Below are positions 1 through 12,500 of a stretch of DNA of 64,000 nt, in pieces (position 1 is the first letter of the stretch; each line of letters starts with the position of its first letter). The position numbers and the translations under genes are program-made. A model generated the notes under the pieces. The model did not search any database. It had not been told where the DNA came from and was given only the letters and a program-made list of their open reading frames with translations. Origin of the DNA: Trochalopteron elliotii (taxonomy: Eukaryota > Chordata > Aves > Passeriformes > Leiothrichidae); NCBI GenBank assembly GCA_024734555.1, contig JANPWX010019802.1:2185393-2249392 (forward strand), given 5' to 3'.

Positions 1-329
1 AATAGTATAAAGACATGTAAAAATAACTTGCTCATAGACCTTCCTTGTACAAGGAACCTATTACTATAAAGCTTCAATACTTTATAGATGCTGAATTTTA
101 GATCTGCAAGTACAACAATTCTCTTACCACTTTCTGCAGGCAGCTTTACAACAACAAAACAAGGCAATTACCACATTTAAAAGGAACAGCACGCAGATTA
201 CAGGGCAGTCTTTATGATGTGCCACCATCTCTAAGATGCTTGGCACAACAATATGCCAAACGTAATGGAAGCCAAAAAAACTCACTTCCAGTTTTATGTT
301 CTTAATTACCCAGTCACCTTTCAGCTGCT

Positions 330-845
330 CTTAACTAAAGAGAGCAGCTCCTCCTGCGTGCCATCATGTGCCACATCCAAGACAGGCAGGGGACTGGTCC
401 CAGAGAGCAGGGGTTTGTGAAAGGCACATCCTGACTGACCAACCTGATCTCCTTCTGTGACAACGTGGATATGGGAAGGGCTGTGGATGTAGTCTGCATG
501 GACTTCAGTAAAGCCTTTGACACCATCTCCCACAGCATTATCCTGGAGAAACCAGCTGCTCTTGGCTTGGGCAGGTGGACTGTTCATGATTTAAAAACCA
601 CCTGGCTGGCTGGGCCCAGAGTGGTGATGGGGGGAGTCACACCCAGCTGGTGTTCAGTCCCCAGTGCTGCTCCCCAGGGCTCAGCACTGGGGCCAGTCCT
701 GTTTGAAATCTTTATCAGTGACCTGAATGAGGGGATCAGGTGCAGCCTCAGGTAGTTTGCAGGTGACACCAGTCTGGGTGTGAGTGCTGATCTGCTGGAG
801 GGCAGGAAGGCTCTGCAGAGGGATCTGGACAGACTGTTTTAACTT
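330..845 (+). mobile_element. CR1 LINE fragment, reverse transcriptase palm region
   Basis: The plus strand encodes a degraded piece of CR1 ORF2. One frame reads [20 protein letters not shown], later [20 protein letters not shown], then after a stop FAGDTSLGVSADLLEG and KALQRDLDRLF. These are the reverse transcriptase blocks around the catalytic aspartates of CR1/jockey-type elements. The second catalytic block, normally FADD, is FAGD here and is preceded by a stop codon. Both ends are truncated and there is no CR1 3' tail. It is antisense to TENT2 and inactive. Confidence 0.85.
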
Positions 846-1674
846 CATTAAATCAACAGTGACAGGATGGCTAAAAATCTGTGACTGTAATTCTACAAAT
901 GATCTTAAATACAACTCATAATTAATTTCAGTTATTTGAATAACTGTAATTCAGAACATAATTCAATTGTTTGAATAACTGTACTTCCACTGAGCATGTA
1001 CATTTAACAATATGAATAGGGCTTATTTCTAAAAAATGCAGGACACAGGACATGAAGAGATACAGGATAACTCAGTGTGTATATTTAGCTTTCTCTTGAT
1101 ATATGCTTTAGAAAATTAGTAATGATGATGATCTTTTCTAATGATCTAACATAAACTAAAGTCTCCATTCTAAGCCATCATCTTTCCTCTCCTTAATTCC
1201 CACAGTAGACTACTTTTGTGATAGAGATATTGTGAAGCATCAAATACTTTCCTATCTCGTCTTTTAATAATCAACCATCAACACAGGCTTAATTCAGATG
1301 AATTGCTCAAAAAAACCCAAACACACAGACACACAAAAAGACAAAAGACAAAACCTCTGTGCTCAGAGCTTCAAACAAGCTTAAACTGCAGCTCAAGAAC
1401 ACTGGTTGTGAGCAGAAGCTTACAGTTTGCTTTTTTTGAAAGCTTATTTAAAAATCAGAGACCCAGGCCAGTGGGGGAAAAAAGAAATAAAGAAAGTCAT
1501 GCAAAGAAGTATTTGATCTGTATTTGGTTTAACCAGGCAGTACTGTTCCACTTGAAACAGTAATTCTTCTCTTAAATTCTTTTTTTCCTGGGCTATACTT
1601 GATCCCTCAGCATAAATGCATTTATAATACACTGGTTAAGCAAAAAAGCAACAAAGAAGTGGCATTTCTTGCTG

Positions 1675-1749
1675 TTTAAAAAGCCTTTTATTTAAATTTG
1701 AAACTTTAAAAAAGCCTTTTATTTAAAATTGAAATTTAAATTTGAAAAC
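1675..1749. repeat. Imperfect tandem duplication, two units
   Basis: Units start TTTAAAAAGCCTTTTATTTA at 1675 and TTTAAAAAAGCCTTTTATTT at 1705. The second copy carries a one-base expansion and an extra AAATTGAAATTT stretch. It probably arose by local slippage in AT-rich DNA. Confidence 0.8.
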
Positions 1750-3619
1750 AACTCTTTTATCTGACAGTCTTACAGAACTGTCTTGGTACAAAGATCATAT
1801 TGAATTAGAAATTAATTATGAATAGCAAATTATTTGTGTCTCAATTTTAGCCACTTGGGCTCGCATATAATAACTTCATTGTTGCCAAGATAAAGCAGAT
1901 ATTCTCCCTGCACACATTTTCAATCCATAAGTTAACAATGCCATTTAAACAGCTATTCAATTGCCAGTTTTTTCTGTTGTCACTGACTGCACTAGGTATG
2001 TGATCTTCATGACGAAAGCAAATATTTGAAAGAAGGAGACTAGGCATTTTCAGGTGTGAGCATGACTATAGTGCAAACAGAATAAAAAGCTTATCTTTTG
2101 CAAAACATTCTTACAAATCAAAGCTGCTTGTATAAACACAGTAAGATGGGTGCAAGTTGCAAACATATTTAACTCAACATAGTATTAAAAATGATCCCTT
2201 TATTACCTGACCAATTCTATCATGAAAAGAGCTGCAAGCAGTTTCTCGCTGAAATTTTATATTTTGTCATTAGAATGTAGGCAAGCTTTTACCATGTCCC
2301 CCATATACAAATCAGTGAATGATCTTAAACAACTTCTACTTAACCTGCAATGGTAAATTTAAGGGAAGCAATCACAAAGCAATAAATTCAGGGGAGCAAC
2401 ACCTTGCTTCAAGGTCTCACTTTGTAAGGAGACAGCCAAGTGAAAACCTGCTGCCTTCACTCACAGTTTCAGAATCGAAATCAGACACCTCCTTCAGAGG
2501 GGCTGGTAAACATGATTCCAAACACTTGCATTGGAGAACATCTACGATTTTTTCTTGATCACATTCACTACTTAATCAGTGGACAATTTTAAACAGTTGA
2601 AGTTAAAATGAAGTCATAACCATAGCCAGCTGTATCATAAGAAGTATTACACAGACTTGAACTCTTATGGCAAGATAATTATACAACCATAGAGGCAAAA
2701 CAAGCTTTGCCATATATGGTGTCTTAATTCAATGCATGCTGCAATTTCCAAATCACATTTCTTTGGGGACAAGGATGAAGGGGTATAAAAATCACTTCTT
2801 ATGAACACACTGAAAACGTTAGAGTAGGACTGTGAAAAAGGTATTGTATAAATACATGGTAGTAAACAATGTTCTGAAACATCTTATGGCCTAATAAACA
2901 GAAGAGTTTAAAAGCATAAGAGAAAATAAACATAGCACAAGGACTTATGCACAACTGCACAAGATGCAAAGCTCCTATTTCTTCCTTTGCTATATTCTTT
3001 AAGCTCATCCTGTCCTACATCAAGTAAAATGAATCACAGATTTTAACTGAAATACCTAATGGCCTTTGCTAGAGTGAGGGAGAAGTTTAAAACAATATAT
3101 CTCCACCTTCTCTTATCTTCCTGACCATTACAAGTAAAATAGATCAGTAGTTAAACCTTCTAGACAGGGGGCTTCAATGATTTATTCTGTTCAAAATTAT
3201 GATATTCGCACATGATCTGCTCATTTTTGATTCCATGCTGTTCATTCAGCAAAACAGTTCCTGCGCATCAAATCTGGTAGTGCATCCTACTCCACAGATA
3301 GGAGCCTACAAAAATTACTTTTACAAAAATTGAAGTCACACTCTCTGTAGCAATCTTTTCATCAAACAAGTGACAGTCCAGTAGGGACAGTTCAGTGGCC
3401 CAGTACAGATCATATAAATATAGCTTCATTTAACAGTCAGTGTCTGAAATAGAATCTCAAAATTTTGGTGCATAAAGACACTAAAAAAGGTTTCACAGGG
3501 AAAACAAACAGTGAAAAAACTACTTATTACAGCAAAGAAAATATTCAACACACTCTACCACTAGTTCTTCCTTGGAAAGCAGAACTAAGAGAGCCCTGTG
3601 TTGTGTGTATTAGCAAGTT

Positions 3620-4240
3620 GAACACGAGTCAGCAGTGCCCTGGCAGCCAGGAGGGCCACACGTGTCCTGGGGACATCAGGGACAGCATCTTCAGCCAGGC
3701 AAGGGAGGGGATTGTCCTGCTCTGCTCTGCACTGGGGCAGCCTCACCTCAAGTTCTGGGGGCAGTTCTGGGTGCCACAGTGTAAGAAAGACATTAAACTC
3801 TTAGAGACCATCCAAAGGAGGGTGACAAGGATGGTGACGGGCCTTGAGGGGAAGCCGTATGAGGAGTGGCTGAGGTCATTTGGTCTGTTCAGCCGGGAGA
3901 AAAGGAGACAAAGGAGAGCTCACTGAAGTCTGCAACTTCCTCATGAGGGGAAGAGGAGAGGCAGACACTGACCTCTTCACTCTCATGACAGGACTTAAGG
4001 TAACAGCATGAAGCTGAGTCAGAGAAGGTTTAGGTTGGATATTGGGAAAATATTTTTCACTGAGAGGGTGACTGGGCACTGGAACAGGCTTCCTAGCAAA
4101 GTGGTCACAGCAGCTGACAGAGCTCAGGAAGTGTTTGGATACTGCTCTTGGGCACATGGTATGAATCTGAACTTCAATTATCCTGATAGGTCCCTTCTAT
4201 ATTCTATGACTATATTCTATGACTCTGTGATTCTATATAT
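3620..4240 (+). mobile_element. CR1 LINE, C-terminal ORF2 and 3' tail
   Basis: The plus strand encodes degraded CR1 ORF2 C-terminal sequence: QPHLKFWGQFWVPQCKKDIK, LLETIQRRVTRMVTGLEGKP and YEEWLRSFGLFSREKRR. After frameshifts it continues with RRFRLDIGKIFFTERVTGHW and NRLPSKVV. It ends in ATTCTATGACTATATTCTAT-type repeats at about 4196-4236, the hallmark of a CR1 3' end in place of poly(A). It is 5' truncated and inactive. Confidence 0.9.
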
Positions 4241-6382
4241 ATAATTATCACCCTCATTCTCATTTGTATTGTTGTTTCCATCAGCAACTTCAAAGCAAAG
4301 ATAACACATCCAGTGGCTAGCATAAGACTACTTTTACTTTCACTGGCTGGCTATCACATACACAAAACCTTTTAAGCACCATGTTCATGTTCCTCCCCAT
4401 GCACTAATTTGTCTTCTCCAGTCAATGAGAATATATGGACTTTTACTATCAACCCTATTCCTTCCAAAAAGGATTTATAGTTGTCAGGGATACACAGATA
4501 AAGAGTACACTTGAATTTTATTTCCACAGCAGAAAGAGTTACAAATAATACAGGCTGTTGCATTAAGTGCATCATTTCCTCAAATGACTTCTGAGCTGTG
4601 TAGTAGCATTTTCAACACAGGAATTCTAATGGCTATTTTTACTGGTATTTTTCTCTTTTTTTTTTTTTTTAACAGACTATCACAAGTGAAATGTTTAAAT
4701 ACTTAACAGATACTGAGCACTAGAAGAACACACCAGGTATCCTTTTTATTCACTTGTTTTTTGAAACATTTTCTTCCCTTGACATCAGCAACTACCCTAT
4801 TTTCACTATCTACTTTTTCAAGCTTTGTTTCACCCAGAAGCTCCTCTGTGTGTCTATGAATAAATTTAGGTAGTATTTTTTCCTAATTTATAATCATCAC
4901 AAAAATAGTATTTAGGGACTGCCATCAGCTCAAACACTGATATTGCAAAATTTTTGGTCTGCATATGTCTTAGCATATCCTGTCTAATAGCAGACAAAAA
5001 TGAGGCTGTTCTGGACCAGACACCAACTAAGGCAGAAATCTGGTCTTGACTATCTTCACAAGCACCCAAACTCAGAAAAATCAAACTAGGTATTTTTCCT
5101 GAGAAGACCATCTCTGCCACTTCACACAGGCAAACCATAAAATTCCTTAGTGGAAAAGATATTTACTTTAATATATGAGAAGATTAACAGCTCGTACAGT
5201 CAAGTAGTAAAAGATTCATGTCATGTCCCACATAAATTAAGAACCTAAGGTTATCCTCCAGCAGGGTCTTCTCATTTGCCTCTTTAGCAAACATCACCTT
5301 GTCAGCTGAAAAGACAGGTACTTAGGAGAAACATTTAATACAAAAGATTATTCTCTTATCTGCAGAGACCATTGAAAGAAAATCTCTTACATGAAAATCT
5401 CTCAGGCTTAAGCAGGAACAAAATGCAGTTGGTTCATGCATTACTGTTGGTACAGGCCATAGGGATTTAGCTTACGTATTTCACATGTGATGCACACCCC
5501 AGAAATGCTTTAACGATTTTATGGTCTTTCACTTCATATATTAAAGTAAATTATCAACACTTCCAAAACTGTGAGTATCCAATTGTACGCTTTGTTCTCC
5601 TTCCAAGAAATGGAGATAATGCACATACACAAGACAGCAACATTAATGAAACAACTGCCTCAGAAGTTATTTAGAAGGTCTTTAAGCTGATTGAGATACA
5701 ATCATTTGATATTTTATATGAACAAGTATTTTTTCTCAGAAATTCAGAAATACATGAGTAACAATTTGACAAAACAGCTGTAACTTAAGGCTTTCTCAGA
5801 TGCCCTTACAACTTTAGCTTCTACTCTTATATAAGGAAGTCCGGATGCCAAAATTAAACTCAGATTCTAGCAAAATAATAATGTGAGTGAAACAACTACA
5901 CATGGGAGAATTCTTCACTAGGTGAGGCCCATACAGATGTATATTCTGGCCAAAGGAGCCACTTGGCCAGTGACCTCCATTGACTCCGTGTGATAAAAGA
6001 CAAGCACAGCCCTTAAGGTCCAAATAATTCATATCACAGTTGACACCTTAAATGACAGCTAAGAACAGATCTTTCTCACACATGAATAGGCAGTTAAGGA
6101 ATGGTGTAACTGTGTAACAAAACCCAGCAATTTTTAAAGGACGTAGCTCTCTAGCTTTTGGCAGGTAATTTACAGGAAAGAATGCCTAGCTAAGCAGAGA
6201 TATCAGACAATTTACCGGCATTCCTGTTATCATTTAGCCTTTCCACTCATTTCCTCTCTCTCAGTTACCACTCCTGCATTGTTGCTTTTCTTTCTTTCAA
6301 GTGTTGTAAAATGTTGCTATATTGAATAGAAGGAGTAAAAGTTTCACATCTTCTAAACCACTAAAATGAGCTTATTACTTAC

Positions 6383-6519
6383 TCAAATTCTGTGGCATAA
6401 TATTTGAAGAAGCCTATTAGCAAATCTCCAAGGCTTGATCCATTTTTTGAGATGTAAGGAGGAATGGTACGTGGAGCTTGATGAACAAGATGCAACTGCA
6501 TAGTAGGATCAAAACATTC
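6383..6519 (-). CDS. TENT2: TENT2 coding exon 11, start of PAP-associated domain (residues 379-424)
   Basis: Acceptor TTTTATTTTGACAG, donor GTAAGTAATAAG. It encodes ECFDPTMQLHLVHQAPRTIP followed by PYISKNGSSLGDLLIGFFKY and YATEF. SLGDLLIGFFKYYA is the entry to the PAP-associated domain. It leaves in phase 2. The following exons (about 80 residues by family length) are not found in 1-6382 and must lie outside the window. Confidence 0.95.
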
Positions 6520-9500
6520 CTGTCAAAATAAAATCACAGTGTATACATATATGTATATACACAGAGAGGGAGCCTTAACCCAGATGCATGTATTTTCCAC
6601 AGTAAGAAAGCTGCCTATTGTTTCTTATTATAAGTTCAAGGACAACTTGCAAGCCAAGGACTATTTCACTTCTGCCCCACTGAATACTAATTACTCCCCC
6701 CGCACTCAGGTAGAATCATCTTGCACACGAGTATACAAAACCATCTGAACTTCTATCTACTAAAGAATTTTAACATGGGAGAATCGTTGAACTAGACTTG
6801 CATCTAAAACCACAAGAGCAAAAGCTGAGTAAGGTAGTCTGCACTGAGCTGACTGCAGTTCAGCTGAGAAATACATAGGTGAAGTTAATGCACCTGTTGT
6901 CAATTTCCCATAGTTGAACTGAAGTACAGAAATAATCCAGAGCCTAACATTGCTCCCAAGCACAGAGTTAAATACTGCATATGAAACCCACTGGCTATAA
7001 AATGAACCTGCATCCACCCACAAAATAAGCATAAAGACTGCTCTTTATGCAATCACTTCCTCTAGCCAAGAATGGAAAAAAACCCCAAAAAACCACCAGC
7101 TGTGAAGTTATACAAAACACCTGAATACACAGAATGCTGCACTTCAGCTAAAGTATGCTTTTCTGTATGAGAAAGAAGATGGTGGGTATGACAGGGTAAG
7201 AAAAAATCAGGTTTGCTATGAAAAAAAGACACTATTGCCAGCTTAAAAAGGAATATATACAAGACTAAATACACATGGTTTTAGAACTGCCCCACTGTTT
7301 CAATGTCCATTGCATTCTTCAGGTTCTTCTGATGGACTGGGATACACAGAAGTAAACAAATCTCCTTTTGCTACAGCAACAATTTTTATAACTCGTTAAT
7401 ACCTGGTTTTAACACTGTTTTATAGCAATGCTGTGTATTTTACTGAAAATTAACTCAAAACACACAGGAGCGAAGATTACATTCACATAAAGAAACACAT
7501 TTATGTAAATTTAGGAACCTGCTCACTCATTCCTGTATCTCCTTACCCCTCCCTACATTTTTTATTTTTAAGAGTAGCATCAGGCGTGGTTCAAACTTTG
7601 TAGTACTAGAATAGCACTGGAAGCAGTACATAGTGTAGTATTATTTCCATGTCCACAGCTGGCACTGCTTCCTCTGAGAAAAGTACTGTTAAGTGATAAA
7701 ACCAGTAGGACTGGAAAGTTTGAGACTCCCATCCTCTTTCTGCCAGCACCAGCAAAACTTCCTGGAACCTTGTGCAACATCTTTTGGGGAAAAAAAAGCC
7801 ATTCTTCTAGAGATAAAAAGTTTCAATGGTTGATTTCATATGATATAATGCTATATAAAAAATATTATTTTAGTAAGAAAGGCTCAGAATTTAACAGCTT
7901 ATAGCTCATCAGAAGACATCAAAACAGTGGAAACACAGACATAAAAAGCAGATATGCAGTATACAAAGATCTAGAATGGGAAGAGTTGTTCCAATGCCAT
8001 ACAGTAAATGCAGTTTTAACCTAAAGTTAATCAGAAAGGTACTACAGTGAAAGTCACTCCTTGCCCATCCCCAGAAAGCTAAGGAAGAGTCAGAACAATT
8101 GAATTTAGAATGAGCAGTATACCAGCTAATGAAGAAACATACAAGGGAGGAGGGGAAAGGAAGAAAAAAATGGGCCACTGACCTACAAAACAGAAGCGCA
8201 ATGAAATTACAACAGATTGCAATTTACTAAGACTAGTAAGTGTTTGCAGGCAGTAGAAAGGAAGAACAAGATTAATTTTTTTACATTTTGAATATTTAAA
8301 TGCCTGAAAACTTCTCAACTATATGAAAATTGTGCCATCACAGTGAGGTTGATATCCTCATCAGCTAAAAAGCTAGAAGATATCAGGCAAATCAAAGTTT
8401 TTCTTACTCAGAAAGGCATTTGCTTTCAAGAAAATACATGCATTTTATTCTAGACACATGCTCTAGTAAAAATACAGGTTGCAGTCTATAGCAGCAAATG
8501 ATTAAGCCCCCAGCCACCTAGTTTAAGAGACACATATAAATAATCCTCATTTCCACTTGGTTTAGTGCTTATGTCACTGTGAAAACTGCTCTTAAAAAGA
8601 CAACTGAGTATTGCAAAATAGAAGGCATAACCAATATTACTTTTCTGAAAGAAAATAACACTTGTTAAGGGTAACAAAAGCAGTGTATTAATAACATGTT
8701 TGCGATACTGTAAGTAGACTTATTTTTTAAGTACTGTCAGTTGCTGATCACCCCACAGAGAAGGCAAAACCTAGGGTTTCATCTTTCTGAAATTCAGAAA
8801 ATTTGTTACGTAAGAAGGTGCTATTACTATATTAGAAGTTTTACATATAAAACCAAATTAATTGCTACTTAAAATTTGCAAGATTTAGTGAAGACTACTG
8901 TCAAGATATACCAATATTTAATAATTCAATTACCAACAATGTAATTTAAGGTTGTTTTTTAACAAAGCAATCATTCAGTGTCCAGTGAACAAGAGGTCAG
9001 ACCAGCTACAGGATACCTAGACAGCTTTTTCTGCTTTGCCACAGACAACCCATGATAATCCCCTAGCTTCATCTCCATTCACCTGTTGAAAACAAAGATA
9101 ACAGTATTTTCCTTCCCGCTAGAGGGACTCAGGGAATAACTAGACAAACAAAACAAGGTACACCTTACAGATTCTTACATAGGTGAGGTTGCTAAAAAAA
9201 CAGAATTACAAAGCACCCTTCAAAAGTATGTTTTCTTTTCTTAACTTGCTCCAGAAGGCAAAAGATTCAGCTTCTATTAAAATTAGTTCCTATTTCGTTT
9301 ACTGTGTCTTGGCCTCAAGCTGTCTTAAGAGACAGAAATTATATTTAGGATCTGATTAAGCAACAAATATAAATGAGTTCTTCATTATTTTAAGATATCC
9401 CAAAAAGGGACCCAAAAGTCTTTTTCATTTTTTGCTGGATCTCAAATCTTTACCTTGATTGACTGATTTCTCAAGAAACACCAGTATTCAGCAACATGCT

Positions 9501-12500
9501 TCATATTCAAGCTACATAATGCTTTTAAGTATACTCATTCCACCTCACACACTGGAAAGGAACACAAGTGTACATCAAAATAAAATTTAGATTTGAGCAT
9601 CTTGATCTATAGTGAGTTTAACTTTCAATGCACAAGATCCTGCATTCAAAAAAATTTAGTAGTAACATCAGCAAAATGTCTTGACATTTCTGTATATTCA
9701 CACACATAAAATATCCTTTTCCCCAGTCCTATAAATGAATACTTAACTCATGTTTTTATTTTTCAAAAGTGCAACTCAGTGTGAAGCAAAATGTGTCTTT
9801 CCAGGGACTGACTCCCGTGTCAAGGACCATCCCACTTTCTGCCACACCCTTTCCAAGACACAACATGAAGCTGAGGCAGCAGAAACAAAGACGTGCTCAT
9901 GTTAGAGTCCTTGAAGTTCACCATCCAGAGCACTCATTGAAACCAAATTTCATCTTGACTTCAGCTAATACACCAGACTTCTTGAACAATGGAGAGAGTC
10001 AGGCACAAGTTTCCTTCTGAGTGCCAGTGACGGCAGTGTTTACCAGCCATAATGGTTTAAGCCTCCACAGGTTCTCTAGAGCTTATCCATGAAGTCCTGA
10101 CATGGAAGCACATATATACAGACCTCAAAACTGATGAACACACTTGCTGGGGTATTGTCATCTACCTTACCTGGCTAAGGCGCAAGGGAAGCCCCAGAAT
10201 AAAAGCCCACATTTGATGTGGTCTGATACTCCTTCTAAACTAGTGGTTGCAAAACACATCAGCTTGGTACCATCTGGAAACTCCTCCATGGCAATAGAAT
10301 GCTAAAGTGGGCAAATCTGGTGGCTTTCCAGGACTTCTCACCCTTCACATTTGCAGTAGGGATACAATGAGACACAGAATCTGTCTTTTGTTCCCTCCTC
10401 AATGTAAGCATGTCTCTCCTATATGGTACCAACAATTTAAGACAATCAGTCTCCTCCAGATCACAGAAGTATTTTCAGGCTGCAGTTTTGATTCTGAAAA
10501 ACTGTGGGTGCATGTATATAGGGAAGATGCAGTATGTTTGTGTAGTTTTTGTATGGAGACACAACTTTGCCAGCTAAAATCACAAGAAAAAGATACGGTT
10601 TTCTTTTGATACTGCAATTTTCCTGTGCTTTTTACTTATTACTGCAAGCCACAAGACCAAAATTGTTTTGCCATATTTTTAAATTCCTTTGAAATACCGG
10701 TATTCAGAAATTTTAAGGTCCATAATTTTTAAACATTTAATTATATTCCTAATGGAGACAGTAGATCAAAAACATACTTGCAATTTGGCTTTGTAGTAAG
10801 CATGTACAAAATATTCTTTAAAATTTGTTAGCAATTCTAGAATATTTTCTTCATTCTCCAAATATAAGATAACTAACAAAGAAGAACAAAACCAAATATA
10901 ATCTATATCAGAGGAAAATGCAATCTATATCAGGGCAAAAATGCAATTCTTACAGCAGTGTTCACCTGCCAGTGATTTACCATTTTCACACAACACAAGA
11001 TAAAACTTTGCATTTAGAGTCATTACATTTTTCAGCTTAAGGTACTATATACATTTGCTTTAATGACTGAAGGCATTAATATTCATATAGTGTTCTGAAG
11101 GCCTCTACACAGCTCGAACATGACAAATAAATGTCTGCATTATAAATACAGAAGAGTCAAAAGTTGCCAGTTTTTAACACTTTTCTCTAAATAACATGCT
11201 TCACAAAACTTAGAACACTAGAGCACACAAGCTTTAAGGAAATGTGATTAGCAAATACAGCAATTCATAAACCTATCAGATAAAGCTAAGTGTACAGGAA
11301 ATGAAAGATAGTTTCTTTTCAGCAGTCCCAGTGAAGAAACTAGAAGGTATAGTTACCATAAAAAAATCACAGGAAAAGATAAAGACCATAAAAATATAGC
11401 ACAGGTATCCCTTAGCAGATTTACAACACAGAAATAAAACTGCAGTGAATTACTGCTCGATGCTTTCTTCTGCATCTCAATTATCTTAATTACCCAAAAT
11501 GGCTGACACTACAGTATTTTCTCCCTGATGTTCAACACCATTAAATATTCCCATTTCTCATTATGGGAAATACACACAAAAGACAGAATGGCTTTCTGAT
11601 ACTAGCTCAGCACAATTGTCAGCAACCAATTAACCCCCTCCAATACGTAGAACTATGAATAAAGAAAAAAATTAAGTGACACATTTGAAGACAGGGAAGG
11701 AGGAAGGAACCCAGGACTTTTTGTAAATCACAGAATAGAACTATTCAGCAACAGCACTTTTGTGAACAAATATTTAGGAGGACAGCTCTTACTTGTAGAT
11801 AATTTTTCTCAGATTAAATCTCACTAATAACACTACTAATTCAGGAGGGACCAAAGCATACTGATTCATTGAGTTCGCCAGAAATGAACAGAGTGTAATC
11901 TGACTACAATAGCAAAGTTCCAAAAAGTTGTTTCCTTGTTGGGCTGAAGTCAAATTCTATGATGTTTTGTTTCCCTAGTAGACATGTTATCACTCACTTT
12001 CTGCACATGGAAATATTAGGCAACTCAACAGGAAGGGTATGGAATTCTGAAGCACCAGAGCTGGATGAAAAAACACTACTTAACACATTAAGAAACAGGA
12101 ACCAGAAAGTTACAGCTGACACAGGGATATTTCCAGGACAGCATAAGGAGAATTAGGTCAGTGGTTTCCATTAGCACTTTGTGTGTCAAATCTTCCCATA
12201 CATAACAGAATTTTCATTAAAGAAATTATCAAAAGCAGCAAATAATCTCTTTCACACTTAGGTCAAGCATACCAATGACCTGATCTACAGACTGTTACTT
12301 CAGCTTAATCCATTAGAGATAATTAAGAATTCATATATTTAGACAAGCAGGGTCACACACATATATCATGTAGTAAATCCATAAGAAACACTTACTGGGT
12401 AATTTTTTTGGAGGGATGGAAGGATGGGTTCAGGTAAGGCTATAAAAAAAAAGTTTAAAGTTGCTGTGATTCACGTAATTCACAGGAAGCAATACATTAA

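Larger units (their letters stand above)
1..6382 (-). other. TENT2 intron after coding exon 11, open at the window edge
   Basis: I scanned both strands for the missing TENT2 C-terminal exons and found none. The interval holds two sense-strand CR1 fragments (about 330-845 and 3620-4240), an imperfect tandem duplication at 1675-1749 and a poly(T) run near 4655-4670. The remainder is AT-rich non-coding sequence. Confidence 0.75.

Noticed and set aside
1..320. Possible TENT2 terminal exon, with a donor-like GTAAGAG near 107-113
   Set aside because: Translations upstream of it do not match the expected GLD2 C-terminus (PAP-associated domain and basic tail).
4655..4670. Poly(T) tract as a possible retrogene tail
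   Set aside because: No coding remnant or target-site duplication seen next to it; common simple tract.
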